This document shows positions 1-6,616 of a stretch of 8,455 nt of DNA, one piece after another. The translations under genes and the position numbers were made by a program. The stretch comes from an uncultured Gemmatimonadota bacterium (GTDB lineage: Bacteria > Gemmatimonadota > Gemmatimonadetes > Gemmatimonadales > Gemmatimonadaceae), in assembly GCA_946887155.1 (NCBI GenBank), contig CAMPKM010000104.1:1-8455 (forward strand), given 5' to 3'. A model generated the notes under the pieces. It searched no databases and was not told the origin of the DNA. It saw nothing but the letters and a program-made list of their open reading frames with translations. Positions within the stretch are counted from its first letter, which is position 1, and each line of letters opens with the position of its first letter.

Positions 1-1
1 G

Positions 2-1840
2 ACGTGGGCGATTGGCGTTACCCTCGTCCTCCTGTGGTTGCGCAGCGCGCACTGGTGGCTGTCGGGAGACGACGCCTACTACCACATCCGAGTGGCCGCT
101 GAACTCCGCGCGCACGGCGTTTTCTATTTCGATCGCCTCGATTGGACGCGCCTGTCGGTGTTCAGCGACGGGTGGGGAGACAAGGAATTCCTGTTCCATG
201 TATTCCTCATGCCGTTTGCCGGCGGCGATCTGCTGTCTGGCGCCAAGCTCGCGCTTTCCATCCTCAATGGCGTTTCGGCCGGTGTGCTCGCCTGGATCGG
301 CGTGCTGTATGCGGGTCGCACAGGATGGCTCGTCCCGCTGCTGGCCCTGGCAATGACGACCGCGCTCGCGGTGCGCCTCGATCAACTCCGGCCGCACAAC
401 CTCGCGCTGATCCTGCTGCTGTTCATCGCGATCGCCGCAGCCACGCGGAGCAGGTACTGGCTGTTATTGCTCGGCGCGCTGTTTGCGTTGAGTTACACCG
501 CCTGGCACCTGCCCGTTGGATTGTGCGCACTGGCGTTCGTCGCGTTCCTCGTCCTTCGGCGTGAACGCCGCTGGGAACTGCTGTGGGCGCCGGTAATCGG
601 TACCGCGGCCGGCATCCTGCTTCACCCGGGGTTCCCCGACAATACGCGGATCTGGTGGATCCAGAACGTTCAGTTCTTTCTCGCGAAGAACTCGCTCAAT
701 GTCGGTACCGAGATCTATGGAAGTGGAGGGGTAGCCGTTTTCGCCCTGAACCACTGGCGTGGGGCCGCCGTCATCGCCCTCGGCACGCTGCTGATCTGGC
801 CGTGGCGGCGGCATGAACGCGCGACGGATCAGGAGATCACCGTCGGCGTGTTTGCCGCAACCAGCATGGCGCTCTACGCCGGCGCGATGCGGTTCGCGGA
901 ATACGCGATCCCGTTTCTCTCATTGTACCTGGTCATCCTGTCGTCGCGCGTTCGTGTCGCGGCGCCGTCGTACCCGCGTCGCCTGGCGGTGCTGGCGGCG
1001 GCGCTCGTGATCGGTGCGATAACGAGCATTCGCAATGCGGCGACCGTGGTCCGGGTCAATCATGCGAGGTATGGCTTCGCGACGCCGGCGGATATCGAGC
1101 GATTCGGCGAGACGCTTCCGTATGGAGCGACCGTGGCATCGACATGGGACTTCACCCCGTTCTACTACTTTGCGGCGCCGCAGGCCTCGTTCCTGAACGT
1201 GCTCGATCCCGTGTACCAGTGGATACGATATCCGGAGGCGCACGATCAGATCGAGCGAACGTTCGCCGGCGACGTAGTTGACGTGCCCGGGGCCCTCATG
1301 GGTTCCATGCATTCGGAATACATCGCGTATCATCGTGATCTGTTTCCCGATCTCGCGCTGCGCATCGAACGGGATCCGCGCATGAAGCGCGTGTTCGAAT
1401 CCGGTGGTCACACCATCGCACGTGTGAATACCTCGGCCCGCGCCGGCTTTGTAACAGACTGGACGATCCACTGGTCGCAGGACACGACGTTCACATCGTT
1501 TACTCTTCACGCCGACGCCGACATCATTTCTCCGGCGGAATATTCGATCCTTCCGATGGCTGCCCTGGTGAAGCCCGCCATGTCCAGCCGGGACGGGTGC
1601 TGGTGGGCCACCCGGAAGGCACCGGCGTCAGGCAATCGTCGCATCAGGTTTGGATCGTCCGGTCCGACCAGCGTGTACATCGATGGTGTCCTGCGTTATC
1701 GGTCGGCAACCGGTCATGGCGGCTTGATCGATGCCGTGTCGTTCGAGACCGGTGAGCCCCGTCACGCCGTGCAGCAGTGGGCGGTTCGTTCCTGTCCCGA
1801 TCCGCGATACTCGTCAGGCTTCTTCTGGCGCGTCGACTGA
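2..1840 (+). CDS. STT3/PglB-like (GT-C type) polytopic membrane glycosyltransferase, 5' end missing
   Basis: The frame is open from the left edge, so the N-terminus lies outside the window; the first in-frame TTG (38) is inside a hydrophobic stretch and is not a convincing start. About 612 codons are visible. A membrane helix at the edge is followed by a GDDAYYH motif (65-85), which resembles the acidic motif in the first external loop of STT3/PglB/AglB oligosaccharyltransferases and other GT-C enzymes. Roughly eight to ten further hydrophobic segments follow up to about nt 1035, with an MRFAEYAIPF stretch near nt 887. The remaining ~265 residues are hydrophilic and probably extracytoplasmic. 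They include STWDFTPFYYF (nt ~1139), which may be a distant counterpart of the WWDYG region, and LDPVYQW (nt ~1202). The last ~130 residues look beta-rich (SVYIDGVLRYR near nt 1670) and could be a PA14-like or carbohydrate-binding fold. By family knowledge such proteins transfer sugars from lipid-linked donors at the membrane; donor and acceptor cannot be read here. The gene ends 53 bp before trmFO. Membrane nature is near certain, GT-C assignment moderate, exact function unknown. Confidence 0.6.
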   Translation, partial: TWAIGVTLVLLWLRSAHWWLSGDDAYYHIRVAAELRAHGVFYFDRLDWTRLSVFSDGWGDKEFLFHVFLMPFAGGDLLSGAKLALSILNGVSAGVLAWIGVLYAGRTGWLVPLLALAMTTALAVRLDQLRPHNLALILLLFIAIAAATRSRYWLLLLGALFALSYTAWHLPVGLCALAFVAFLVLRRERRWELLWAPVIGTAAGILLHPGFPDNTRIWWIQNVQFFLAKNSLNVGTEIYGSGGVAVFALNHWRGAAVIALGTLLIWPWRRHERATDQEITVGVFAATSMALYAGAMRFAEYAIPFLSLYLVILSSRVRVAAPSYPRRLAVLAAALVIGAITSIRNAATVVRVNHARYGFATPADIERFGETLPYGATVASTWDFTPFYYFAAPQASFLNVLDPVYQWIRYPEAHDQIERTFAGDVVDVPGALMGSMHSEYIAYHRDLFPDLALRIERDPRMKRVFESGGHTIARVNTSARAGFVTDWTIHWSQDTTFTSFTLHADADIISPAEYSILPMAALVKPAMSSRDGCWWATRKAPASGNRRIRFGSSGPTSVYIDGVLRYRSATGHGGLIDAVSFETGEPRHAVQQWAVRSCPDPRYSSGFFWRVD

Positions 1841-1860
1841 TCAAACGCCGTTGAAATCCG

Positions 1861-1879
1861 GCCCGGCGACCGGCCGGGC
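1861..1879 (+). terminator. GC-rich hairpin between the membrane gene and trmFO
   Basis: GCCCGGC (1861-1867) and GCCGGGC (1873-1879) form a perfect 7-bp stem with a 5-base loop. It lies 21 bp after the upstream stop and 14 bp before the trmFO start. It could end transcription of the membrane protein gene, but no run of T follows (GCTATCGTTAAG), so intrinsic termination is doubtful. It could instead be a pausing or mRNA-stabilising structure. Confidence 0.35.
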
Positions 1880-1893
1880 GCTATCGTTAAGAC

Positions 1894-3255
1894 ATGACCG
1901 TTCGTGACGCTGGTCCGATACACGTAGCAGGCGGCGGGCTGGCCGGCAGTGAGGCGGCATGGCAGCTCGCCGAGCGCGGCGGTCGCGTGATCCTCCATGA
2001 GATGCGTCCCGTGCTGCGGACCCCGGCCCACCAGACCGACCGACTGGCGGAGCTGGTCTGCTCGAACACCTTCAAGAGCACGGAAACGTCAAACGCCCAT
2101 GGCCTGCTCAAAGCAGAGATGCGCGCTTTGGGCAGCATGGTCCTCCAGGCAGCCGATGCGGCTCGTGTCCCCGGCGGATCGGCGCTGACGGTTGATCGCG
2201 AGCTTTTCGCCGGGAATGTTACAGAGCGGATCTCGAACCATCGCAACATCGAGATCGCGCGCGATGAGGTAGCGGACATCACGTCCCCTTCGATCATTGC
2301 AACCGGCCCTCTTACCTCCGAACGCCTGGCCGAGGCGATTCGCGTCCGCACCGGGAGTGACGCGCTCTCGTTCTATGACGCCATAGCCCCGATCGTCGCC
2401 ATCGAGTCGGTCGACCACGACGTCGTCTTCCGCGCATCGAGATATGGCAAGGAAACGATGGAAGGCGCGGGTGACGAGGGCGCGTACATCAACTGCCCGA
2501 TGTCACGGGAAGAGTACGAAGCATTCCTCGACGCCCTGAGTACGGCCGACCAGTACGTCGCGAAGGAGTTCGACCAGGTGCCCTACTTCGAGGGCTGCAT
2601 GCCCATCGAGGTGATGGCGCAGCGCGGGCGCGAAACGTTGCGTTTTGGTCCCATGAAACCGGTCGGGCTCGATGATCCGCGAACCGGTCGGCGTCCGTGG
2701 GCCGTCGTGCAGTTGCGGCAGGAGGATCGCGCCGGCGCGATGTGGAACCTGGTTGGATTCCAGACGCGCTTGCGCATCGCCGAACAGCAGCGCGTCTTCC
2801 GGATGATTCCGGGTCTGGGCAACGCGGAGTTCCTCCGCTATGGACAGATCCACCGGAACGCCTACCTCAATGCGCCCGCCTGCCTGACGAATCACCTGTC
2901 ATTGCGCGACGATGCCATGGTGCTGTTCGCCGGACAGTTGACCTGCGTGGAAGGCTACACGGAAAGTACCGCGACCGGTCTCATCGCCGGCATGAACCTG
3001 GTGCGCATGCTGCGGGGCGAGGCGCCGAGCATCCCGCCGCCAACCACCATGATCGGCGCGCTGTATCGTTACCTGCGCGAAGCCGATCCGCGACATTTCC
3101 AGCCCATGAATGCCAACTTCGGCCTCGTCGATCCGCTGCCGGTGGAAATCCGCGACAAGCGCCGGAAGAAGGAGTTGATCGCCGAGCGCGCCCTGGCCGA
3201 CATTGCCACCTGGCGGGACAGGATAGGTGCACCCGCGGGTGCGACTGTCGCGTGA
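1894..3255 (+). CDS. trmFO: TrmFO, folate- and FAD-dependent tRNA uracil-54 C5-methyltransferase
   Basis: The 453-residue product is the usual TrmFO size. By family knowledge it makes 5-methyluridine at position 54 in the T-loop of tRNAs, using methylenetetrahydrofolate as carbon donor and reduced FAD, in the cytoplasm. The N-terminal dinucleotide-binding motif is GGGLAGSE (13-20), followed by an acidic end of the second strand (HEMRP, 35-39). The family's two conserved cysteines are present: C56 in LVCSNTFKS and C235 in FEGCMPIE, matching C53 and C226 of the Bacillus enzyme. The C-terminal FAD segment is FAGQLTCVEGYTESTATG (345-362). ATG 1894 puts the Rossmann motif at the expected place. 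No Shine-Dalgarno sequence precedes it, but a CGCTATC element (1879-1885) that recurs before hslV does. The stop codon overlaps a possible GTG start of xerC, so the two genes are very likely co-transcribed. No key residue is missing. Confidence 0.97.
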   Translation: MTVRDAGPIHVAGGGLAGSEAAWQLAERGGRVILHEMRPVLRTPAHQTDRLAELVCSNTFKSTETSNAHGLLKAEMRALGSMVLQAADAARVPGGSALTVDRELFAGNVTERISNHRNIEIARDEVADITSPSIIATGPLTSERLAEAIRVRTGSDALSFYDAIAPIVAIESVDHDVVFRASRYGKETMEGAGDEGAYINCPMSREEYEAFLDALSTADQYVAKEFDQVPYFEGCMPIEVMAQRGRETLRFGPMKPVGLDDPRTGRRPWAVVQLRQEDRAGAMWNLVGFQTRLRIAEQQRVFRMIPGLGNAEFLRYGQIHRNAYLNAPACLTNHLSLRDDAMVLFAGQLTCVEGYTESTATGLIAGMNLVRMLRGEAPSIPPPTTMIGALYRYLREADPRHFQPMNANFGLVDPLPVEIRDKRRKKELIAERALADIATWRDRIGAPAGATVA

Positions 3256-3275
3256 CGCCGCCGGCCGATCTCGCG

Positions 3276-4214
3276 ATGCCTGACGAGTCGAAGCCCGTGC
3301 TCAATGGCGAGATCGCGGCTTTCCTCACGCATCTCGAGAAGGAACGCGACGTCTCGCCCAACACGTTGCGTGCCTACCGACAGGACCTCAGTCAGCTGAA
3401 CGAGTATCTCGCCCAGCAGTTCGGCGGAGGCTGGACCTGGGAGCAGGTCGATCGTCTGACATTGCGTGGCTTCCTCGGCTTCCTCACGCGCCAGGGATTG
3501 TCCAGGCGCAGCACCGCGCGTGCTCTCTCGGCGGTCCGCACGTTGTTCAAGTTCCTGCACCGCGAAGAATTGATCGAGAACAACCCGGCCCGCGCGGTGG
3601 CCAGCCCGAAGCTCGAGAAATACCTGCCGGCCTGGCTCGACCGGAAGCAGGTGAGTGCCCTGTTCGACATGGCCGAGCTTCGCGCGAAGGAAGGCACATT
3701 CGCCGACGTGCGCAACCTGTCCATCATCGAGCTGTTCTACTCGACCGGCATGCGCCTTTCCGAACTGCGCGGCGTGAATCGCCTGGACCTCGATCTCGTC
3801 GCGCAGCAGGTGAAAGTGCGCGGCAAGGGCCGGAAGGAACGGATCATTCCCGTCGGTAACAAGGCTTCCCTCGCGCTGCGGAATTACGAATCGAAGCGCG
3901 ACGAGCTGACCCACAGGCTTGGCGCGAAGGCGGACAAGGTCGCCTGGTTCCTGTCACCACGCGGGAAGCGCCTGTCGGTGCGCGCCATCCAGGACGTGGT
4001 GACCGGATTTCTCGAACAGCTCGACGAAAGCACGGGCCTGTCCACGCACTCGCTCCGCCACTCCTTCGCCACCCACCTCCTGGACGCCGGCGCCGACCTC
4101 CGTGCCGTCCAGGAACTGCTCGGCCACGCCTCGATCTCGACAACCCAGATTTACACGCACACGAGCGTGGAACGCTTGCGAGAGGTCTACAAGAAGTCCC
4201 ACCCTCGCGCGTAG
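3276..4214 (+). CDS. xerC: XerC-like tyrosine recombinase (chromosome dimer resolution)
   Basis: The 312-residue product (from ATG 3276) has the two-domain architecture of Xer recombinases: an N-terminal SAM-like core-binding domain (about 10-105) and a catalytic domain (about 120-305). All six catalytic positions are visible: R160 (TGMRLSEL), K184 (RGKGRKER), H258 and R261 (THSLRHSFATHL), H284 (LLGHASISTTQ) and nucleophile Y293 (QIYTH). By family knowledge it acts with a partner Xer at dif to resolve chromosome dimers. The XerC rather than XerD name rests mainly on position next to trmFO and hslVU, as in Bacillus (codV). Two starts are possible: GTG 3252, which overlaps the trmFO stop as GTGA and would add eight residues (VTPPADLA), or ATG 3276. 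Neither has a clear ribosome binding site. I list the ATG form because the family fold begins after it, but the GTG form with translational coupling is equally plausible. The same reading frame stays open far upstream into trmFO; that extension is not coding. Confidence 0.93.
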   Translation: MPDESKPVLNGEIAAFLTHLEKERDVSPNTLRAYRQDLSQLNEYLAQQFGGGWTWEQVDRLTLRGFLGFLTRQGLSRRSTARALSAVRTLFKFLHREELIENNPARAVASPKLEKYLPAWLDRKQVSALFDMAELRAKEGTFADVRNLSIIELFYSTGMRLSELRGVNRLDLDLVAQQVKVRGKGRKERIIPVGNKASLALRNYESKRDELTHRLGAKADKVAWFLSPRGKRLSVRAIQDVVTGFLEQLDESTGLSTHSLRHSFATHLLDAGADLRAVQELLGHASISTTQIYTHTSVERLREVYKKSHPRA

Positions 4215-4393
4215 TAACATCCAGTCACAGGCGAAGGGCTTTCCGGGGCAAGCGGTGGCCGTCAGCTCGTCGGCAGAAACGAGATCCGCGTCAATTCGCT
4301 CAATCCGCGGCAACTCGGTCCTCCAGCCGTTGACCCACCGCGCCAATCCGTCACGGCTTCTGAACCATCCCCCTCACCCGACCGACCCTTAAC
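4215..4393. other. Non-coding gap after xerC with no recognised element
   Basis: This is the first part of the 225-bp gap between xerC and hslV. I see no convincing gene, tRNA or strong terminator in it. A TTGACC hexamer (4330-4335) has no matching -10 element at normal spacing, and the flanking AGCCGT/ACGGCT (4325-4330 and 4353-4358) is only a 6-bp pairing across a 22-base loop. It may hold the end of the trmFO-xerC transcript. Confidence 0.4.
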
Positions 4394-4414
4394 TTGAACT
4401 TTGGACTTTGGTTC
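4394..4414 (+). repeat. Tandem heptamer array, TTGRACT class, upstream of hslV
   Basis: Three consecutive 7-base units are read here: TTGAACT (4394-4400), TTGGACT (4401-4407) and the degenerate TTGGTTC (4408-4414). The 12-mer CTTTGGACTTTG spanning units one to three (4399-4410) recurs exactly upstream of argF (6578-6589). Such arrays resemble in style the short tandem heptamer repeats described in cyanobacterial intergenic DNA; relation to those is not implied. The array overlaps the predicted -35 region of hslV. Confidence 0.7.
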
Positions 4415-4429
4415 TAGAAACGCTATCTT
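4401..4429 (+). promoter_or_regulatory. Candidate sigma70-type promoter for hslV
   Basis: TTGGAC (4401-4406) and TATCTT (4424-4429) are separated by exactly 17 bases, close to the housekeeping consensus TTGACA-N17-TATAAT. Transcription would start around 4435-4437, only a few bases before the hslV ATG at 4440, so the message would be leaderless or nearly so. This fits the lack of a ribosome binding site. The -35 is supplied by a heptamer unit; the neighbouring unit TTGAAC (4394-4399) is a second -35-like hexamer. Confidence 0.5.
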
Positions 4430-4439
4430 CGCCGTCCCC

Positions 4440-4982
4440 ATGAACGATTCACGCAGAATTCGAAGCACCACCATCCTCTCGGTACGCCGCGATGGCAAGG
4501 TCGCGCTCGGCGGCGACGGTCAGGTTACCGTGGGCGAAACGGTCATGAAGGCCACCGCACAGAAAGTGCGCACGCTGGCCAATGGCCGACTCCTCGCCGG
4601 ATTTGCCGGGAGCGCTGCCGACGGCCTGACCTTGTTCCAGAAATTCGAGGAAAAGATCGAACGGTACCCCGACAACTTGCGTCGCGCCGCCGTGGAACTC
4701 GCCAAGGACTGGCGGAGCGATCGGGTCCTGCGCCGCCTCGAGGCGCTGCTGGCCGTCACCGACAAGGAGAGCAGCTTCATTCTTTCCGGCACGGGCGACA
4801 TCATCGAACCCGATGATGGCGTCCTCGCGATCGGTTCCGGTGGTCCGTACGCGCTATCCGCGGCACGAGCCCTCCTGGCCAGCACACCGTTGTCGCCGGC
4901 GGAAATCGTCCGTCGTTCGCTCGAGATCGCCGGCGAGATCTGCATTTACTCGAATGACCGCATAACGATTCTCGAGGCGTGA
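4440..4982 (+). CDS. hslV: HslV (ClpQ), threonine peptidase subunit of the HslUV protease
   Basis: The 180-residue product is the proteolytic core of the two-component HslUV (ClpYQ) protease, which by family knowledge forms a double hexameric ring and degrades unfolded or regulatory proteins in the cytoplasm. The nucleophile is expected to be T10, the first threonine of [10 protein letters not shown], freed by autocatalytic removal of a nine-residue propeptide, MNDSRRIRS. With T10 counted as position 1, D26 (GGDGQ), K42 and S133 (GSGG) fall at mature positions 17, 33 and 124, the expected active-site positions. [14 protein letters not shown] (53-66) and [13 protein letters not shown] (123-135) are family hallmarks. 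ATG 4440 is chosen because it leaves a short propeptide; an in-frame TTG at 4401 would add 13 residues that look non-coding and overlap the promoter. There is no visible Shine-Dalgarno sequence. The propeptide is longer than in E. coli, where only Met precedes the threonine. Its partner hslU follows after 72 bp. Confidence 0.97.
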   Translation: MNDSRRIRSTTILSVRRDGKVALGGDGQVTVGETVMKATAQKVRTLANGRLLAGFAGSAADGLTLFQKFEEKIERYPDNLRRAAVELAKDWRSDRVLRRLEALLAVTDKESSFILSGTGDIIEPDDGVLAIGSGGPYALSAARALLASTPLSPAEIVRRSLEIAGEICIYSNDRITILEA

Positions 4983-5023
4983 GAACGGGAATCCTGATCT
5001 GTCCTGATCATCCGTCGGGCTCT

Positions 5024-5044
5024 CTCACGTCTCACGACTCACGT
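5024..5044 (+). repeat. Tandem heptamer array, CTCACGW class, upstream of hslU
   Basis: Three complete, nearly identical 7-base units stand in a row: CTCACGT (5024-5030), CTCACGA (5031-5037) and CTCACGT (5038-5044). They end 10 bases before the hslU start codon. The sequence differs from the TTGRACT-class units upstream of hslV and argF, but unit length and location just before a start codon are the same. No ribosome binding site or clear -10 element is seen between array and gene. Confidence 0.75.
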
Positions 5045-5054
5045 CCGCTGTCCA

Positions 5055-6527
5055 ATGGCAACCAACCGTACTGAACAGGCTCTCGCCAGGTTAGCGGATC
5101 TCACTCCCCGCCAGATCGTCGCCGAGCTGGATCGCTACATCGTCGGCCAGAACGACGCCAAGAAGGCGGTGGCGATCGCGCTGCGCAATCGCTGGCGGCG
5201 GCAACGCGCACCGGAATCCATCCGCGACGAGATCTCGCCTAACAACATCATCCTGATCGGACCCACCGGTGTCGGGAAGACCGAGATCGCGCGGCGGCTG
5301 GCCCGGCTGGCCGGAGCTCCGTTCGTGAAGGTCGAGGCGTCCAAGTTTACCGAAGTCGGGTACGTGGGGCGCGACGTCGAGGGCATGGTCCGCGACCTGG
5401 TCGAAAGCGCCATCGACATGGTGCGCACCGAGCGCGAGACCGAGGTCGAGGACCTGGCCCAGGAGCGAGTCGAGGATCGCCTGCTCGACCTGCTGTTGCC
5501 GGTGCCAGCCGATGTGAAGCCCGCCGTTCAGGGCCAGCCTGCGACCGAACCGGTGGCGACGCCATCGAGCGGTGGTGTGTTTGTCGTTTCCCCGACCGGC
5601 GACATCCAGCAGGACCGTGACGCCGATGCCGCGCGCGAGCGCTACCAGCGCACGCGCGACAAGCTTCGCCAGCTCCTGCGTGACGGCCAGCTCGAGCAGC
5701 GGGAAGTGGAGATCGAGGTCACGCAGACCGCGTCTCACATGTTCGACGTGATGACGCCCCAGGGCGCGCCCGAAGGCATGGAGAACTTCACCGACATGCT
5801 GCGCGACATGCTCCCGAAGCGGAGCAAGAAGCGCACGGTGAAGGTGACCGAGGCCCGGCGCATCCTGCTCGAGCAGGAATTCGACAAGCTCATCGACCAC
5901 GAGGACGTGACCGGTGACGCGCTCGAACGCGTCGAACGGTTAGGCATCATCTTCCTCGACGAGATCGACAAGATCGCCGGCGCCCGATCGGAAGGCTCGG
6001 GGCCCGACGTATCCCGGGAAGGGGTCCAGCGCGACCTGCTGCCGATCGTCGAGGGCTCGAACGTCCAGACGAAACACGGCATGGTGAAGACCGATCACGT
6101 GCTGTTCATCGCTGCCGGTGCATTCCACGTATCCAAGCCGAGCGACCTGATTCCGGAAATGCAGGGCCGCTTCCCGATTCGCGTCGAGCTCAAGCCGCTC
6201 ACCGAGGAGGACTTCGTCCGGATCATGACCGAACCGGAGAACGCGCTCACCAAGCAGTACGCCGCTTTGGTCGAGGCCGAGGCGGCCGCACTCCAGTTCA
6301 CGCAGGACGGCGTCGCCGAAATCGCGCACATCGCCGCCATCGCCAACCAGCGCATGGAAAACATCGGCGCCCGCCGGCTGCACACCGTCATGACCACGCT
6401 GCTCGAGGACGTCCTCTACACGCTGCCTGACAAGTCGATCGAGAAGGTGACGGTGAACCGCGCCCTGGTCCAGGATCGGCTCAAGGCCATCCTCGAAGAC
6501 GAAGACTTGCGCAAGTACATTCTCTAG
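5055..6527 (+). CDS. hslU: HslU (ClpY), AAA+ unfoldase subunit of the HslUV protease
   Basis: The 490-residue product is the ATPase ring that unfolds substrates and feeds them to HslV. Visible motifs in order: DRYIVGQNDAK (26-36), the family start signature; Walker A GPTGVGKT (69-76); pore loop GYVG (102-105); Walker B IIFLDEID (298-305); sensor-1 region FIAAGAF (351-357); GRFPIRVEL with arginine-finger candidate R372 (371-379); sensor-2 GARR (438-441). It ends in LRKYIL, the type of C-terminal tail that docks into HslV and activates it. The protein is longer than the 443-residue E. coli form. Most of the extra length is in the I-domain (about 110-270), where residues 150-190 are rich in Pro, Ala, Val, Gly and Gln and look like a flexible linker, followed by a charged, probably coiled segment (185-220). 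ATG 5055 gives the standard N-terminus; no Shine-Dalgarno sequence is seen. The hslV-hslU gap (72 bp) contains a heptamer array. Confidence 0.98.
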   Translation: MATNRTEQALARLADLTPRQIVAELDRYIVGQNDAKKAVAIALRNRWRRQRAPESIRDEISPNNIILIGPTGVGKTEIARRLARLAGAPFVKVEASKFTEVGYVGRDVEGMVRDLVESAIDMVRTERETEVEDLAQERVEDRLLDLLLPVPADVKPAVQGQPATEPVATPSSGGVFVVSPTGDIQQDRDADAARERYQRTRDKLRQLLRDGQLEQREVEIEVTQTASHMFDVMTPQGAPEGMENFTDMLRDMLPKRSKKRTVKVTEARRILLEQEFDKLIDHEDVTGDALERVERLGIIFLDEIDKIAGARSEGSGPDVSREGVQRDLLPIVEGSNVQTKHGMVKTDHVLFIAAGAFHVSKPSDLIPEMQGRFPIRVELKPLTEEDFVRIMTEPENALTKQYAALVEAEAAALQFTQDGVAEIAHIAAIANQRMENIGARRLHTVMTTLLEDVLYTLPDKSIEKVTVNRALVQDRLKAILEDEDLRKYIL

Positions 6528-6544
6528 GAACGACGAAGACCGGA

Positions 6545-6599
6545 GTCCAGGGTCCAAAGGCAAATGGAATGCGATGCCTTTGGACTTTGAACTTTTCAA
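6545..6599 (+). repeat. Inverted heptamer arrays forming a long hairpin between hslU and argF
   Basis: The left arm has GTCCAGG (6545-6551) and GTCCAAA (6552-6558); the right arm has TTTGGAC (6579-6585), TTTGAAC (6586-6592) and the degenerate TTTTCAA (6593-6599). GTCCAAAGGCA (6552-6562) and TGCCTTTGGAC (6575-6585) pair perfectly over 11 bp with a 12-base loop. Allowing two G-U pairs, the RNA stem extends to 15 bp (6548-6562 with 6575-6589). A T-rich stretch (6586-6597) follows, so it might act as a terminator for hslU, a leader structure for argF, or both. CTTTGGACTTTG is shared exactly with the hslV upstream array. Confidence 0.7.
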
Positions 6600-6616
6600 C
6601 TCTGCACTTCTGTTGA

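Noticed and set aside
2697..3251. Upstream extension of the xerC frame, possible N-terminal fusion domain
   Set aside because: The extension overlaps trmFO in another frame, is Arg/Pro-rich shadow sequence, and known Xer proteins begin near 3252-3276.
3069..3914. Long open frame on the - strand (281 codons) across the trmFO-xerC junction
   Set aside because: It lies antisense to two genes with complete family motifs, its translation is low in recognisable structure, and long antisense frames are expected at this GC content.
4102..4392. Small + strand frame (96 codons) spanning the xerC end and the following gap
   Set aside because: Half of it is out-of-frame xerC sequence, and the rest shows no ribosome binding site or protein-like composition.
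4401..4439. In-frame TTG as an earlier hslV start
   Set aside because: It would place the start codon in the promoter's -35 hexamer and add residues not typical of HslV before the catalytic threonine.
4992..5010. Pair of TCCTGATC direct repeats (4992-4999 and 5002-5009) with TGATC/GATCA dyad after hslV
   Set aside because: The repeat is only 8 bp and the dyad 5 bp; it could be an operator but nothing else supports that.
4394..5044. Heptamer arrays as a CRISPR array
   Set aside because: Units are 7 bp and directly adjacent, with no spacers and no cas genes nearby.
5091..5900. Long open frame on the - strand (269 codons) inside hslU
   Set aside because: It mirrors the hslU codon pattern, is rich in His, Leu, Arg and Asp as expected of an antisense shadow, and shows no domain.
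5940..6599. - strand open frame (219 codons) over the end of hslU and the following gap
   Set aside because: Antisense shadow of hslU; its start falls in the heptamer hairpin and the protein resembles nothing known.
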